Source: Acinetobacter brisouii CIP 110357
Lineage (GTDB): Bacteria; Pseudomonadota; Gammaproteobacteria; Pseudomonadales; Moraxellaceae
DNA length: 64,000 bases
NCBI RefSeq assembly: GCF_000488275.1
Contig: NZ_KI530762.1
Location: 1,954,971 to 2,018,970 of the forward strand
Direction of reading: 5' to 3'
Shown here: positions 1-9,777 of the stretch, one piece after another
How the letters are laid out: every line of letters begins with the position of its first letter
Numbering within the stretch: position 1 is the stretch's first letter
The notes under the pieces: model-generated
What the model was told of the DNA's origin: nothing
Database searches by the model: none
What the model saw: only the letters and a program-made list of their open reading frames with translations
Made by a program: the position numbers and the translations under genes

Positions 1-1
1 G

Positions 2-2365
2 GTGAACTGGGATCCAAAACTTCAAACAGCATTGTCTGACCTTGAAGTTGAAAACCATGAAGAAAAAGGTTCATTGTGGCACTTCAAATACTTCTTTGAA
101 GACAAAACCCTGAAAACCAAAGACGGTTTAGATTACTTGGTGGTGGCAACCACGCGTCCAGAAACCTTACTTGGCGATACCGCGGTTGCCGTTCACCCTG
201 AAGATGAACGTTATGCACACCTGATTGGCAAAAACATCATTCTGCCAATTACAGGTCGTTTAGTGCCAGTGGTTGCTGACGAATACGTTGAAAAAGACTT
301 CGGTACTGGGTGTGTAAAAATCACCCCTGCTCACGACTTCAACGACTATGAAGTGGGTAAACGCTGCAACTTGCCAATCATCAACATTTTCAACAAGAAT
401 GCAGAAGTGTTGGCTGAGTTTGAATACATTGCTAAAGCAGGCGAACAGATTTCTCAAACTATTGCTGCTCCTGCGGACTACGTTGGTTTAGAGCGTTTTG
501 CTGCACGTAAAAAACTGGTTGCTCAGGCAGAAGCGGAAGGCTGGTTAGACCAAATCCAACCGTATGACTTGAAAGCACCACGCGGTGACCGTTCAGGCGT
601 GATCGTTGAGCCATTATTGACCGATCAATGGTATGTAAAAATTGCACCATTGGCTGAACCTGCGATTGAAGCCGTGAAAGATGGTCGCATCAAGTTTGTG
701 CCAGAGCAGTACACCAACATGTACATGGCGTGGATGAACAACATCCAAGACTGGTGTATTTCACGTCAGTTGTGGTGGGGTCACCGTATTCCAGCTTGGT
801 ACGATGCTGAAGGCAATGTCTATGTGGGTCGTGACGAAGAAGAAGTTCGTGCAAAACACAACATCGCAGACAGCATCAGCCTACAACAAGACGAAGACGT
901 GCTTGATACATGGTTCTCGTCAGGTCTTTGGACATTCTCGACTTTAGGCTGGACTGGCGATGCGGCAAAAGATGCGGCAAATGACATTCTCAAAACTTTC
1001 CACCCAACTGATGTGTTAGTGACTGGTTTTGACATCATTTTCTTCTGGGTTGCCCGTATGATCATGATGACCATGCACTTCATGAAAAATGAAGATGGCA
1101 CGCCACAAGTTCCGTTCAAAACTGTGTATGTACATGGTTTGGTACGTGATGGCGAAGGTCAGAAAATGTCGAAATCGAAAGGTAACGTGCTTGACCCACT
1201 GGACTTGATCGACGGTATTGATCTTGAAAGTCTGGTTGCAAAACGTACTTTTGGTTTGATGAACCCGAAACAAGCTGACAAGATCGAAAAAGCAACGCGC
1301 AAAGAATTCCCTGAAGGCATTAGCTCTTACGGCACTGACGCAGTACGTTTCACCTTCTGTGCGCTTGCCAATACAGGTCGTGACATTAAGTTCGATTTAA
1401 AACGTGTTGAAGGTTACCGTAACTTCTGTAACAAGATCTGGAACGCAACCCGTTTCGTGTTGATGAATGTTGAAGGTCAAGACGTTGCACAAGTGGCAAA
1501 TCCTGAACTTTGGGAACTTCCAGAACAATGGATCATCAGCCGTTTACAAAAAGCAGAACAAGCGGTTCATCAAGCATTTGAAACCTATCGTTTAGACCTT
1601 GCAGCGCAAGCGATTTACGACTTCATCTGGAATGAATACTGTGACTGGTATGTTGAGCTGACTAAGCCTGTTCTGAACGATGCCAATGTATCAAATGAAC
1701 GTAAAGCTGAAGTTCGTCGCGTATTACTTGCAGTCATGGAAGCGTCTTTACGTTTGGCGCATCCGCTTATGCCGTATTTGACTGAAGAAATCTGGCAAAC
1801 CCTTGCGCCAATGGTTGGCAAAGGTGGCGACACGATTATGACGGCGCAGTACCCTGTGCCAGAAGCCGCGAAAATCAACGATCAAGCTGAAGCAGACATG
1901 CAGTGGTTGCAAGGTTTGATTGGTGCGGTACGTAACATTCGTGGTGAAATGGGCTTAGGTAATGCGCGTTTGTTGCCTGTTCTACTTCAAAACACTACCG
2001 ATGCTGAAAAAGCACAAATCACACGTATTGAGGCATTGTTTAAAGCTTTGGCAAAAGTGGAAAGCATTACCTTCTTGGCAGATGCTGAGCAACCACCATT
2101 ATCATCTTCTTCTGTTGTGGGCCATGTGTCTGTATTTGTTCCTATGAAAGGTTTGATCGACCCGAAAGCAGAGCTAGGTCGTTTGCAAAAAGACTTGGAC
2201 AAAGTGCAAAAGCAGCATGACCAGATTGCCACTAAACTTGGCAATGAAGGTTTTGTGGCGAAAGCACCTGCGGCTGTGGTTGAAGGTGAACGTGCGAAGT
2301 TGGCTGAGTTTGCTGACCAGTTAGCGAAGATTAAAGCGAATATGGAGCAGATTGCAGCGCTTTAA
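2..2365 (+). CDS. valS: Valyl-tRNA synthetase, C-terminal 787 residues (5' end outside window)
   Basis: Class I aminoacyl-tRNA synthetase that charges tRNA-Val in the cytoplasm. The reading frame is already open at the window edge and begins in the middle of the Rossmann catalytic domain (VNWDPKL), so roughly the first 170 residues are missing. The CP1 editing domain follows ([13 protein letters not shown], about residues 50-61), then the KMSKS loop (KMSKSKGN, about residue 388), the anticodon-binding helical domain ([14 protein letters not shown]), and a C-terminal coiled-coil arm rich in K, E and Q that ends in NMEQIAAL. This is the usual ValRS order. The gene ends in a strong hairpin that runs into the next gene. 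Core gene with ordinary codon use, and nothing appears broken in the visible part. Confidence 0.97.
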   Translation: MNWDPKLQTALSDLEVENHEEKGSLWHFKYFFEDKTLKTKDGLDYLVVATTRPETLLGDTAVAVHPEDERYAHLIGKNIILPITGRLVPVVADEYVEKDFGTGCVKITPAHDFNDYEVGKRCNLPIINIFNKNAEVLAEFEYIAKAGEQISQTIAAPADYVGLERFAARKKLVAQAEAEGWLDQIQPYDLKAPRGDRSGVIVEPLLTDQWYVKIAPLAEPAIEAVKDGRIKFVPEQYTNMYMAWMNNIQDWCISRQLWWGHRIPAWYDAEGNVYVGRDEEEVRAKHNIADSISLQQDEDVLDTWFSSGLWTFSTLGWTGDAAKDAANDILKTFHPTDVLVTGFDIIFFWVARMIMMTMHFMKNEDGTPQVPFKTVYVHGLVRDGEGQKMSKSKGNVLDPLDLIDGIDLESLVAKRTFGLMNPKQADKIEKATRKEFPEGISSYGTDAVRFTFCALANTGRDIKFDLKRVEGYRNFCNKIWNATRFVLMNVEGQDVAQVANPELWELPEQWIISRLQKAEQAVHQAFETYRLDLAAQAIYDFIWNEYCDWYVELTKPVLNDANVSNERKAEVRRVLLAVMEASLRLAHPLMPYLTEEIWQTLAPMVGKGGDTIMTAQYPVPEAAKINDQAEADMQWLQGLIGAVRNIRGEMGLGNARLLPVLLQNTTDAEKAQITRIEALFKALAKVESITFLADAEQPPLSSSSVVGHVSVFVPMKGLIDPKAELGRLQKDLDKVQKQHDQIATKLGNEGFVAKAPAAVVEGERAKLAEFADQLAKIKANMEQIAAL

Positions 2366-2392
2366 TGCTGTAATCTGACTACTATTTAATCT

Positions 2393-2424
2393 AAAATCCT
2401 CTTCAACCTTGAAGGGGATTTTTT
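2393..2424 (+). terminator. valS terminator hairpin containing the next gene's Shine-Dalgarno
   Basis: AAAATCCTCTTCAA and TTGAAGGGGATTTT form a 14-bp stem with one G-T pair around CC, followed by a T-run. The 3' arm contains AAGGGG (2412-2417), placed exactly 7 nt before the ATG at 2425. The same bases are therefore a terminator arm and the ribosome binding site of the kinase gene. Confidence 0.8.
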
Positions 2425-4368
2425 ATGAGTTTAAAACCAAGTAAAAATAAAATAATTGAATCTAATGATATTCAATGGGTATTAATCGAAGAAATTGCTA
2501 AAGGTGGAAATGGATCAATTTGGACAGCTTATGAACAGTCTACTCCGTCTAATATATGTGTATTTAAATTTTTACCTAAAACAAACCGTCAAATTGAATT
2601 TTCACGATTAAGAAGAGAATTTGAAGTCCATACCACTCTCTACCAATCTCAAGAAAAATATAGTGTATTGCCCATTTTTGATTATTCATTAAATGAAAAT
2701 GATTACTCTTGGGTACGATTACCTTTAGCAAAAACATTTGATGAAGGTATTTCTGAAACAGCATTTTTACAAAAAATTCAGTTTCTTATTAAAATATGTA
2801 ACGATATTAAAAACTTACATTCTAATAATTATTGTCACCGTGATATAAAGCCTAATAATCTTTTATTTTTAAACAATACATTATATTTAGCTGATTTTGG
2901 TTTAGTTACTGATCCACAGGAAACTACAGGGATTACTCCTCATGGAACACGTATGGGGAACTACCAAACAATTGCCCCTGAAATGCGAAAAACAGGTAAG
3001 GACTTAGAAACAGAAGATTATAAGAAATCAGACATCTATTCGCTTGGTGTAACAATTTGGATGATTTTAACCCAAGATGAACATGGATTTGATGGTGAGT
3101 ATTCAATATCCCAACAAGAAAAATTAGAACAGATTTTATTTAAAGAAAAAATTATTCTAAATGATGTTCATACAATTATAGAAGGATGTACCAAAACTAA
3201 TCCGACAGATCGAATAACATTAGATGAAATTATTTTTACACTAAACCAAGTAGAATCCTCACTACAAAATTATTCAAAGTACATAAATAGTAAATGGGAA
3301 GATGTATGTAATAAATTAAACCCTTACCAAGCTTCTAAAATCGAACTTACAGATATTCGAGCTATATATAATTTTCTGAATACATTTTATAGTTTTGAAC
3401 CTGATTTACATCATGCTTTTTTCCCCGATGGTGGTGGACTTGATATTCATGGTATTGAACTACATGAGGTACAAGAACAAGAATTTATTATTATGAATAT
3501 GAGTGGCTTTAAAACATGGATTAAGCCAAAAAGACTAATCTATCGAAATTTCTCAGCAGATATTTCGAATAATTACATATACTTGGAAAACCAAACAACA
3601 CCCAATATTGAAAGTTATTCTCAATCAGAAACGTCTGAATACACTCTTATAAACAATCATTTTTTAACTGATTACAAACATTGGGAGTATAATTTATTCG
3701 AAGAACAACCGCTTTCGGAAAATTCATCAAGAATAACCTTTGTTCATAAAGGTAGTTTTTTATTTGTAAAAAATGATAGTTGGTATAATAAAATTAGCGC
3801 AACGTACGATGGTCGCCACAGTAAAAAATTTGTATGCTTTGAAGAATTTGATAATTATTTTTGTAGAAATTTCTTGAACTACTCAGAAATTCCTCAAACA
3901 AACACATTACCTTTTGAATTTAAATATGAACGATTAAATATTTCCCCCAAAGTAGACTTTTTATATCTAAATATACAAGAAATTCGTACCATTATTGATG
4001 GACTAAAATTTGAAAAATCCAATGATGAATTTGGAATAATTCCAAGCTCTGCCATTTTTGAACTTATGTTAAAACAAAACGAATTAGAAGCTAAAAATCA
4101 AATATTTTTACAAAATTATAGTATTGAAAAAATTAGAGAGTTTTGGTGCTTATTTAATTTAGGTAAAAAATATGGATGGACAATAGAAATGAGTGCTCAG
4201 TTCTATCATCAGTTTTATGAAAACTATGTCTCATATAATTGGGATAAGTTATCAGATAAAATTTCCTCAAGAAGTACAAGTGCACTTATCAACTTTATTA
4301 ACAAAGCATTAAAAAACCTTAAACACACAGAGTTTTTGCCAGAGTTAATGCCTAATCCCATTCCTTAA
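2425..4368 (+). CDS. Orphan eukaryotic-like Ser/Thr protein kinase with unknown C-terminal region
   Basis: 647 residues. The N-terminal 280 residues form a complete Hanks-type kinase domain: a glycine loop (KGGNGS, about residue 26), the ATP-binding lysine in CVFKF, the catalytic loop HRDIKPNN (about 138), the DFG motif (DFGLV, about 156), and APE in the activation segment. It should phosphorylate Ser/Thr in the cytoplasm, and I see no membrane segment or PASTA repeats. The remaining 370 residues match no family I recognise. The gene is visibly more AT-rich than valS and the genes downstream, has no evident promoter of its own, and lies alone between valS and a J-domain-like gene, which suggests acquisition by transfer. 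Its substrate is unknown. A phage-defence role is possible but unsupported. The start is fixed by AAGGGG 7 nt upstream. Confidence 0.85.
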   Translation: MSLKPSKNKIIESNDIQWVLIEEIAKGGNGSIWTAYEQSTPSNICVFKFLPKTNRQIEFSRLRREFEVHTTLYQSQEKYSVLPIFDYSLNENDYSWVRLPLAKTFDEGISETAFLQKIQFLIKICNDIKNLHSNNYCHRDIKPNNLLFLNNTLYLADFGLVTDPQETTGITPHGTRMGNYQTIAPEMRKTGKDLETEDYKKSDIYSLGVTIWMILTQDEHGFDGEYSISQQEKLEQILFKEKIILNDVHTIIEGCTKTNPTDRITLDEIIFTLNQVESSLQNYSKYINSKWEDVCNKLNPYQASKIELTDIRAIYNFLNTFYSFEPDLHHAFFPDGGGLDIHGIELHEVQEQEFIIMNMSGFKTWIKPKRLIYRNFSADISNNYIYLENQTTPNIESYSQSETSEYTLINNHFLTDYKHWEYNLFEEQPLSENSSRITFVHKGSFLFVKNDSWYNKISATYDGRHSKKFVCFEEFDNYFCRNFLNYSEIPQTNTLPFEFKYERLNISPKVDFLYLNIQEIRTIIDGLKFEKSNDEFGIIPSSAIFELMLKQNELEAKNQIFLQNYSIEKIREFWCLFNLGKKYGWTIEMSAQFYHQFYENYVSYNWDKLSDKISSRSTSALINFINKALKNLKHTEFLPELMPNPIP

Positions 4369-4385
4369 TTCGATAGTCTGAAATG

Positions 4386-4425
4386 CCCTCTCCTTTCAGG
4401 AGAGGGTTAGGGAGAGGTTATTTTT
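4386..4425. terminator. Hairpin with adjacent repeat arm, between convergent genes
   Basis: CCCTCTCCT-TTC-AGGAGAGGG is a perfect 9-bp hairpin, followed by a second copy of the right arm (AGGGAGAGG) and a T-run. It separates the kinase gene from the convergent J-domain gene and probably terminates the kinase transcript. This CCCTCTCC/GGAGAGGG pattern is a common dispersed intergenic hairpin in Acinetobacter genomes. That is recalled and not checked here. Confidence 0.65.
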
Positions 4426-4429
4426 CCCA

Positions 4430-5452
4430 TCAAAGCGCCCCATGCCCCAACAACATCTCCACCCCACTCACTTTTTTCATGTGTTTTAAACGCTCCTTTT
4501 CCCACTTCAACTGCTGCTTTAACTCAGCACAATCCGCATCTATGGCTTTATACACATCACTCATATGCACATGCTCGGCTTTCACCGTCTTCGCTAAATG
4601 AAAAGACTCTAAAATCTCACTAATTTGACTTTCAAGCTGCTGACTTTGTGCATCCAAAGCCAGTTGATAAAACTTTACTTGCTCAGGTGTGAGTTCTTTT
4701 GAAGTTACACCCTTGTTCTGCTCAAGCTGTAACTGCATTTTCAGCAAATAAAACAAATCCTGCTGTTCATAGGCATGACTTGCTTGCTGAAACAATTCAG
4801 TTTTCTGGGCTTTCTTAGTTTCATCTTGCTCACGGTCAGGGTGAATCATCGCGGCAATTTTTAAATACACGGTTTTGAGCGACTGTGCTGCCATTTGCTC
4901 GGCTTGCTCACGTTTTTGTTGCAGTCGTTGCTGCTTGGCTTGTTCGCGCGCCTGTTGCTGCTCGGCGGCATATTGCTCAAAGTCCTGCTCTATCTCAAAC
5001 TCATCTTGTTGGGGAGTTTGCTGATTTTCTAGGCTGACATTCTGCGACTTTTTGCTTTTTTTAGCGTTCGATTGCGCTACAACTTGCTGATAAAACGTAT
5101 TGATTTTAGCAACCTGAGTTTGCTGCTCAGCAGACAATGATTTGGAATGTTTTAATATTTTGTCCAGACTGGCAATTTTCTCATCGAGTTGCTGTATTTC
5201 GGCTTTGGAAAATTCGTGGCTGTGTAGCATGTTCCAAAGCTGCTGCATTTGCTGAAACAACACAGTATGTAGTTCGGCATAGACAGGGAAAAGTTTTTGG
5301 CGGGTATGCTGCTGAATCTCGGCTTGTGCATTTTTCCAACGAACAATGCTGATTTTTTGCTGTTCAATTTTGTCGATCAGTCGATTGAGCTTTTTCTGCT
5401 GCGGGGAAAATTCAGCTTTTTTCTGTATAGTTACTTTTAGATCAGAAGTCAT
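4430..5452 (-). CDS. J-domain-like protein with long coiled-coil regions
   Basis: About 340 residues, very rich in Q, E and K with heptad-like stretches (for example QQQAREQAKQQRLQQ around 170-200). A J-domain-like core follows the coiled coil: the motif MIHPDRE carries the HPD tripeptide that J-proteins use to stimulate DnaK, followed by a helix (FQQASHAYEQQDLFYLLK). The acidic/basic coiled coils may be protein-binding. The upstream-most codon in frame is a TTG; I prefer the ATG at 5452 (MTSDLKV). No signal peptide or membrane segment is seen. Likely a DnaK co-chaperone of unknown client, and the C-terminal 100 residues are unassigned. Confidence 0.7.
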   Translation of the reverse strand: MTSDLKVTIQKKAEFSPQQKKLNRLIDKIEQQKISIVRWKNAQAEIQQHTRQKLFPVYAELHTVLFQQMQQLWNMLHSHEFSKAEIQQLDEKIASLDKILKHSKSLSAEQQTQVAKINTFYQQVVAQSNAKKSKKSQNVSLENQQTPQQDEFEIEQDFEQYAAEQQQAREQAKQQRLQQKREQAEQMAAQSLKTVYLKIAAMIHPDREQDETKKAQKTELFQQASHAYEQQDLFYLLKMQLQLEQNKGVTSKELTPEQVKFYQLALDAQSQQLESQISEILESFHLAKTVKAEHVHMSDVYKAIDADCAELKQQLKWEKERLKHMKKVSGVEMLLGHGAL

Positions 5453-5656
5453 CGCCAATCAAACTTGCAAAACCAGAACTATAGCAAGATTGCCAAGACA
5501 ACGCAGTAGTATGACTCATTGTATTGGTTCATATCATTTCTTTATGGACGCTTCAAATGTCCCGATTACGATACCATTTTACGTCGTTTTAAGAGAAGAT
5601 TTAAAATCCGTGAACACATTAACAATAAAAGTGCAATTCAGCATACCCAGCCATCG

Positions 5657-6016
5657 CTATACGAAAAAAATCACAAAGAGCATCGCTGCACATAAGATGT
5701 TAATCAAGCCTAACATTACGGGTAAATCTGTTCGATAACCAACAATCATTTCCGAAGGGTTTAACGACTTCAAAGCAACTTTATATTGGCGTATTGAAAA
5801 AAGGCTGATCACTACTGCCAAGAGGACAATCAATACAGAAAACCATTTGCTTAATGCAACTTTAGGCGAGTTTTGGGTCGATTCAAGCACGTGTATCAGC
5901 AAACTTGAGCGCTCCAATAAAAAACCAAACGCAATTAACCCCAAACTGCTTCTATTCCAAGCCAGTAAGGTGCGTTCTAAAGCTAAAAGCACACGTGGAT
6001 CTTTTAAATCAGACAT
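5657..6016 (-). CDS. DUF202 family inner-membrane protein (YidH-like)
   Basis: 119 residues. The N-terminal motif LALERTLLAWNRSSLGLIAFG is the hallmark of DUF202 proteins, followed by two further hydrophobic segments (about 50-72 and 95-117), giving three membrane helices. No enzymatic role is known for the family. It is divergent from the ammonium transporter across a 273-bp intergenic region. The 200 bp between it and the J-domain gene show no gene. Confidence 0.85.
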   Translation of the reverse strand: MSDLKDPRVLLALERTLLAWNRSSLGLIAFGFLLERSSLLIHVLESTQNSPKVALSKWFSVLIVLLAVVISLFSIRQYKVALKSLNPSEMIVGYRTDLPVMLGLINILCAAMLFVIFFV

Positions 6017-6115
6017 TTTATCCTTTGTTATATCTATAATTATGACTTATTTCACTTTATTCATTTCTAATATTCTTGTAAAGCGCCGCCGCCCTTTTCG
6101 CGAAGCATCTTCAAT

Positions 6116-6140
6116 AAAGCACTATTTTTGTGCTTTTTTT
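6116..6140 (+). terminator. Terminator-like hairpin in the leader region of the ammonium transporter
   Basis: AAAGCAC-TATTTTT-GTGCTTT followed by a run of T on the plus strand. No plus-strand gene lies upstream, because the DUF202 gene is on the other strand. It either ends a short RNA or acts as an attenuator in a long amt leader, about 150 nt before the amt start. Confidence 0.5.
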
Positions 6141-6289
6141 CTGTTTTAGTGCAAAAACTGCTTTATATCGAGTCTTGGCTACTTTTGCATTGTTATCATT
6201 AGAATTTCCATCCAATCATTTCTATATTGGTGCAACAGGCATCGCTATACTTGTGCATATTTCCAAATTAGCACTATTTTTAAGCGATC

Positions 6290-7480
6290 ATGATGCAAAA
6301 TTTCGATATTTTATTTTTATTGCTCGGTGCTGTTCTGGTTCTTGCCATGCACGCTGGCTTTGCATTTCTAGAATTGGGTACAGTTCGACATAAAAATCAG
6401 GTCAATGCACTGAGTAAAATCTTGTCTGATTTTGCCATTTCTGCAATTGCTTATTTTTTTGTAGGTTACTACATCGCGTATGGTCAACATTTTTTCCATT
6501 CGGGTCAAATACTTGCAGAACAACATGGCTACAACCTAATGCGCTGTTTCTTTCTGCTGACATTTGCCGCTGCCATTCCAGCTATTATTTCAGGTGGGAT
6601 TGCAGAGCGTGCAAAAATGCGCACACAAGCAATCGCCACTTTATTATTAGTCGGCTTAGTCTATCCATTTTTTGAAGGGCTCATCTGGAACGGCAATCTA
6701 GGCTTCCAAAACTGGTTACAACATACTTTTGGTGCGAGTTTTCATGACTTTGCAGGTTCAGTTGTTGTTCATGCCATGGGCGGCTGGATTGCCTTAGCTG
6801 CCGTGATTTTACTGGGCGCTCGTTATGGTCGCTACCGCAAAGATGGCGCGATTGCAGCTCACCCACCGTCTTCGATTCCATTTTTAGCACTCGGTTCATG
6901 GGTTTTAATGGTTGGCTGGTTTGGCTTTAACGTCATGAGCGCTCAGCGTTTAGATGCCATTTCAGGATTGGTTGCCATCAATTCACTCATGGCAATGGTT
7001 GGTGGCACAATTACCGCGAACTATATGGGTAAAAATGACCCGGGCTTCTTGCATAATGGTCCATTGGCAGGATTGGTTGCGATCTGTGCAGGGTCAGACA
7101 TCGTGCATCCTGTCGGGGCACTATTGATTGGTGGGATTGCGGGAATAGTCTTTGTACAGCTATTTACCTATACCCAAAACAAACTCAGAGTCGATGATGT
7201 ACTCGGTGTTTGGCCAATGCATGGTGTTTGTGGTGCACTTGGCGGCATTGCTGCAGGTGTTTTTGGGCAAACTGCTCTTGGTGGATTAGGTGGCGTATCT
7301 TTTATCGCACAGGTGATCGGTACACTACTGGCGATTGTGATTGCGCTGGCGGGTGGTTTTGGCGTCTATGGTTTACTTAAAGTCACCATGGGAATTCGCT
7401 TGACCCAAGAAGATGAATACCGCGGTGCGGATTTATCAATTCATAAAATTTCGGCAAATGCTGAAGAAAGTAAATTCTAA
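6290..7480 (+). CDS. amt: Ammonium transporter, Amt/MEP family
   Basis: 396 residues with about eleven hydrophobic helices. Family landmarks are GFAFLELGTVR near the N-terminus, FHDFAGSVVVHAMGG in mid-protein (with the conserved substrate-site Asp), NGPLAGLVAICAGSD, and VWPMHGVCGALGGIAAG (pore histidine, about residue 310). It imports ammonium or ammonia across the inner membrane. It lacks a glnK neighbour and a cleavable signal peptide, both usual in amtB-glnK operons. Two ATG codons lie in tandem (6290, 6293) without a strong Shine-Dalgarno. No sigma-54 promoter with correct spacing was found upstream. Confidence 0.93.
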   Translation: MMQNFDILFLLLGAVLVLAMHAGFAFLELGTVRHKNQVNALSKILSDFAISAIAYFFVGYYIAYGQHFFHSGQILAEQHGYNLMRCFFLLTFAAAIPAIISGGIAERAKMRTQAIATLLLVGLVYPFFEGLIWNGNLGFQNWLQHTFGASFHDFAGSVVVHAMGGWIALAAVILLGARYGRYRKDGAIAAHPPSSIPFLALGSWVLMVGWFGFNVMSAQRLDAISGLVAINSLMAMVGGTITANYMGKNDPGFLHNGPLAGLVAICAGSDIVHPVGALLIGGIAGIVFVQLFTYTQNKLRVDDVLGVWPMHGVCGALGGIAAGVFGQTALGGLGGVSFIAQVIGTLLAIVIALAGGFGVYGLLKVTMGIRLTQEDEYRGADLSIHKISANAEESKF

Positions 7481-7486
7481 GTGTTT

Positions 7487-7520
7487 GGCAGGATGAACTT
7501 ATTTTTAGGTTTATCCTGCC
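7487..7520 (+). terminator. amt terminator
   Basis: GGCAGGATGAAC and GTTTATCCTGCC form a 12-bp stem with one G-T pair around a T-rich loop, followed by CTTTATT. It lies 6 nt after the amt stop codon. Confidence 0.65.
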
Positions 7521-7642
7521 CTTTATTGTCAATCTAAAACAGAATATTTTAAAAGATATTCCTATACTTATTTTGCAAACTGAGCTACATTTTCATTCCA
7601 ATTTGTTTTCGTATATCACCTAAATCAGGTGTCGTTTTTTGC

Positions 7643-8434
7643 ATGCACAAATATCAAGAGTTCTTAGAGCATACTGCACCCACACAAAGTCAATCGATTC
7701 AACCCTATGTGATTGATGGTTTAAAAGTATGGCTCAAGAAGGCATCAAAACGTCATCCTTGGTGGCTCTACTTACCCGTGCAATGGCTTTCCAAATTGCT
7801 CAATATACAAATTTTAGCACCTGTGCCGAACTATGGTGGTGCAGATGCCATTCATTGTGAAGCAAAGCGTATTCGCCAACTCGAAAAAATTGGCGTTGCG
7901 GTTCCCAAAGTCCTTGCCGAATCCAATGCTGGATTGCTGATTCAAGATATTGCTAATCACGATCAGCAACTGATGCAACTTGATCACGCTCTGGCACGCG
8001 AATCTGACTTTAAAAAACGCAAGTCTTTGTTTGAAGTGACAATTCATGCTTTGAAACAGATCCACGCGCAAAATGGTTATTTAAGTGAGGCCTTCGCTCG
8101 TAATATTCTGATTGATAGCCAGCAAAATATTTCTTTTATTGACTTTGAAACTGACCCACGTACCATACTTGACCTTGAAATTTGTCAGGCGCGTGACTGG
8201 CTCTGCCTACTCTTTTCTACGGCATTTCGCTTCAATGAACAGGAACGCCCTGTGATGGAACAGTTGGTCAAGCAAGCACTCAAAGACCGTCAGGACATTT
8301 TATATCAACTCAGTAAAGTTGGGCGTCGTTTTGGATGGCTGAACAGCATCGGTGTAGAAAGAACAGGAAACGATGGTAAGCGCATGAAAATATTTTTGAT
8401 TTTCTTAAAAAATCTCAACCCAAATTTATCATGA
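7643..8434 (+). CDS. Lipopolysaccharide-kinase-like (Kdo/WaaP, BUD32-type) protein
   Basis: 263 residues. The overall pattern is that of the Kdo/WaaP lipopolysaccharide kinase superfamily. An N-terminal segment resembles a nucleotide-binding lobe (about 60-110, with EAKRIRQLEKIGVAVPKVL), and the catalytic loop and metal site occur as FARNILID then ISFIDFETDP (about 150-172), equivalent to the loop Asn and DFG-like Asp. No membrane segment is obvious. The substrate could be an envelope sugar or another small molecule. It overlaps the convergent sensor kinase gene by 6 nt, so both stop codons are interleaved. Confidence 0.72.
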   Translation: MHKYQEFLEHTAPTQSQSIQPYVIDGLKVWLKKASKRHPWWLYLPVQWLSKLLNIQILAPVPNYGGADAIHCEAKRIRQLEKIGVAVPKVLAESNAGLLIQDIANHDQQLMQLDHALARESDFKKRKSLFEVTIHALKQIHAQNGYLSEAFARNILIDSQQNISFIDFETDPRTILDLEICQARDWLCLLFSTAFRFNEQERPVMEQLVKQALKDRQDILYQLSKVGRRFGWLNSIGVERTGNDGKRMKIFLIFLKNLNPNLS

Positions 8435-9763
8435 GTTCAGTGTTGGAAGGCGAATAGGCAGCTTGACCAAAACTCTTAAGCCGCCCAATTCTAAACTTTT
8501 GTCAAAGCTCAACGTTCCACCTACATGCTGAATCGCTTTTTGTACAATCGATAATCCTAGCCCACTCCCCACTTCCAGATGATGATGTACTCGATAAAAT
8601 CGTTTGAGTACGTCTTCATACTGCTCTTGTGGAATCCCAGGGCCACTGTCTTCGATACAAATATACGCAACTTGCTGCTGCGGATCTGGATATACAGCAA
8701 TATTAATCACGCCTTGTGTTGGAGTGTACTTAATGGCGTTATCAATCAGGTTATAAATAATCGAATGCACTGTCGGCTCATAACTTTGCAGAATAACTTC
8801 ATCATTGCGTTCAAAGCCCAGATCAATGTCTTTTTCCATCGCCAGATTCATCAGCTGTTCGACACAATTTAATGCCACATCGTTTAAGCGAAATTTCTTC
8901 GACATTTCCAAAATATTGAGTGAGGCGTCCTGTTTGGCAAGTGCCAGTAACTGACTGACCAAATGTTGAATTCGCGCCAAGCCCTTACTTAAATTCAGCA
9001 ATGCTGTATTTTCAGGAAAATCACGCAATAGAATTTTGGTTTGCAAATTCAATGCTGTAATCGGGGTGCGCAGTTCATGCGCAGCATCGGCAATAAACTG
9101 TTTCTGTTCCTGCTGAGTTTTAGAAATACGGTCAAACAAATAGTTAATTTCATGAATTGCAGGTAACAGTTCTATTGGATACTGTTCTTCCTGAATGTGA
9201 GTAAGCTCATTGGAATCGCGCTGTGCCAGTTCACTTTTCAAATCATCCAGTGGTTTCAAACTCCCCCGAATAATCCAGAAAATAATAAACAGCACAAATG
9301 GCATAATCAGAATATAAGGCAATACCATACTGCCCGCCAACTCTAACGCCAGAACCTGTCGGGTACGCTCATGCTGACTAACCTGAATTTGAAATTTCGG
9401 CGTTGGCAACACATAGGTATACCATGTGCCATTATCCGTTTCATGCTGATAAAAACCCGCCTTGCTAACTCGAGGGACAAGTAGCTGATTTGTTTTAGGT
9501 TGATTCACATCATCATACGACCAAATATCCATAAACAGCTCTTGACGCTCATATTCATGGTCAAGATTAAAACTGCTATGGGTACTTTTTAAATTAAATG
9601 TCGTCGCACGCGTTGCCAAGAACTGCATTTGGGTATCAAGTATTCGAGTCAGTTCTTTAATCGCAATATGATAAGTCGAAAACATCAAAATACATGCCAT
9701 CACCACGCTCAGCAGCGATGTGAGAACAACCAGTTTTGACCCTAAAGACTTAGCTTTTTGCAT
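8429..9763 (-). CDS. Two-component sensor histidine kinase, QseC/PmrB type
   Basis: 444 residues with the standard layout: an N-terminal membrane helix (about 10-30), a periplasmic sensor domain (about 31-160), a second helix (VLPYILIMPFVLFIIFWIIR), HAMP, an H-box with the phosphorylated His (DAAHELRTPITAL, about 226), an N-box (NLIDNAIKYTP), and glycine-rich G1/G2 boxes (DSGPGIP, GSGLGLSIV). It should autophosphorylate and pass phosphate to the response regulator encoded 14 nt upstream. The sensor domain resembles Acinetobacter QseC and PmrB proteins. No pmrC (phosphoethanolamine transferase) lies next to it, so I do not call it pmrB. The signal is unknown. Confidence 0.9.
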   Translation of the reverse strand: MQKAKSLGSKLVVLTSLLSVVMACILMFSTYHIAIKELTRILDTQMQFLATRATTFNLKSTHSSFNLDHEYERQELFMDIWSYDDVNQPKTNQLLVPRVSKAGFYQHETDNGTWYTYVLPTPKFQIQVSQHERTRQVLALELAGSMVLPYILIMPFVLFIIFWIIRGSLKPLDDLKSELAQRDSNELTHIQEEQYPIELLPAIHEINYLFDRISKTQQEQKQFIADAAHELRTPITALNLQTKILLRDFPENTALLNLSKGLARIQHLVSQLLALAKQDASLNILEMSKKFRLNDVALNCVEQLMNLAMEKDIDLGFERNDEVILQSYEPTVHSIIYNLIDNAIKYTPTQGVINIAVYPDPQQQVAYICIEDSGPGIPQEQYEDVLKRFYRVHHHLEVGSGLGLSIVQKAIQHVGGTLSFDKSLELGGLRVLVKLPIRLPTLNS

Positions 9764-9777
9764 TCTTGTATTTGAAC

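Noticed and set aside
6174..6190. Sigma-54-like promoter before amt (TTGGCTACTTTTGCA)
   Set aside because: The GG and GC doublets are 8 bp apart instead of the required 10, so it does not fit a sigma-54 promoter.
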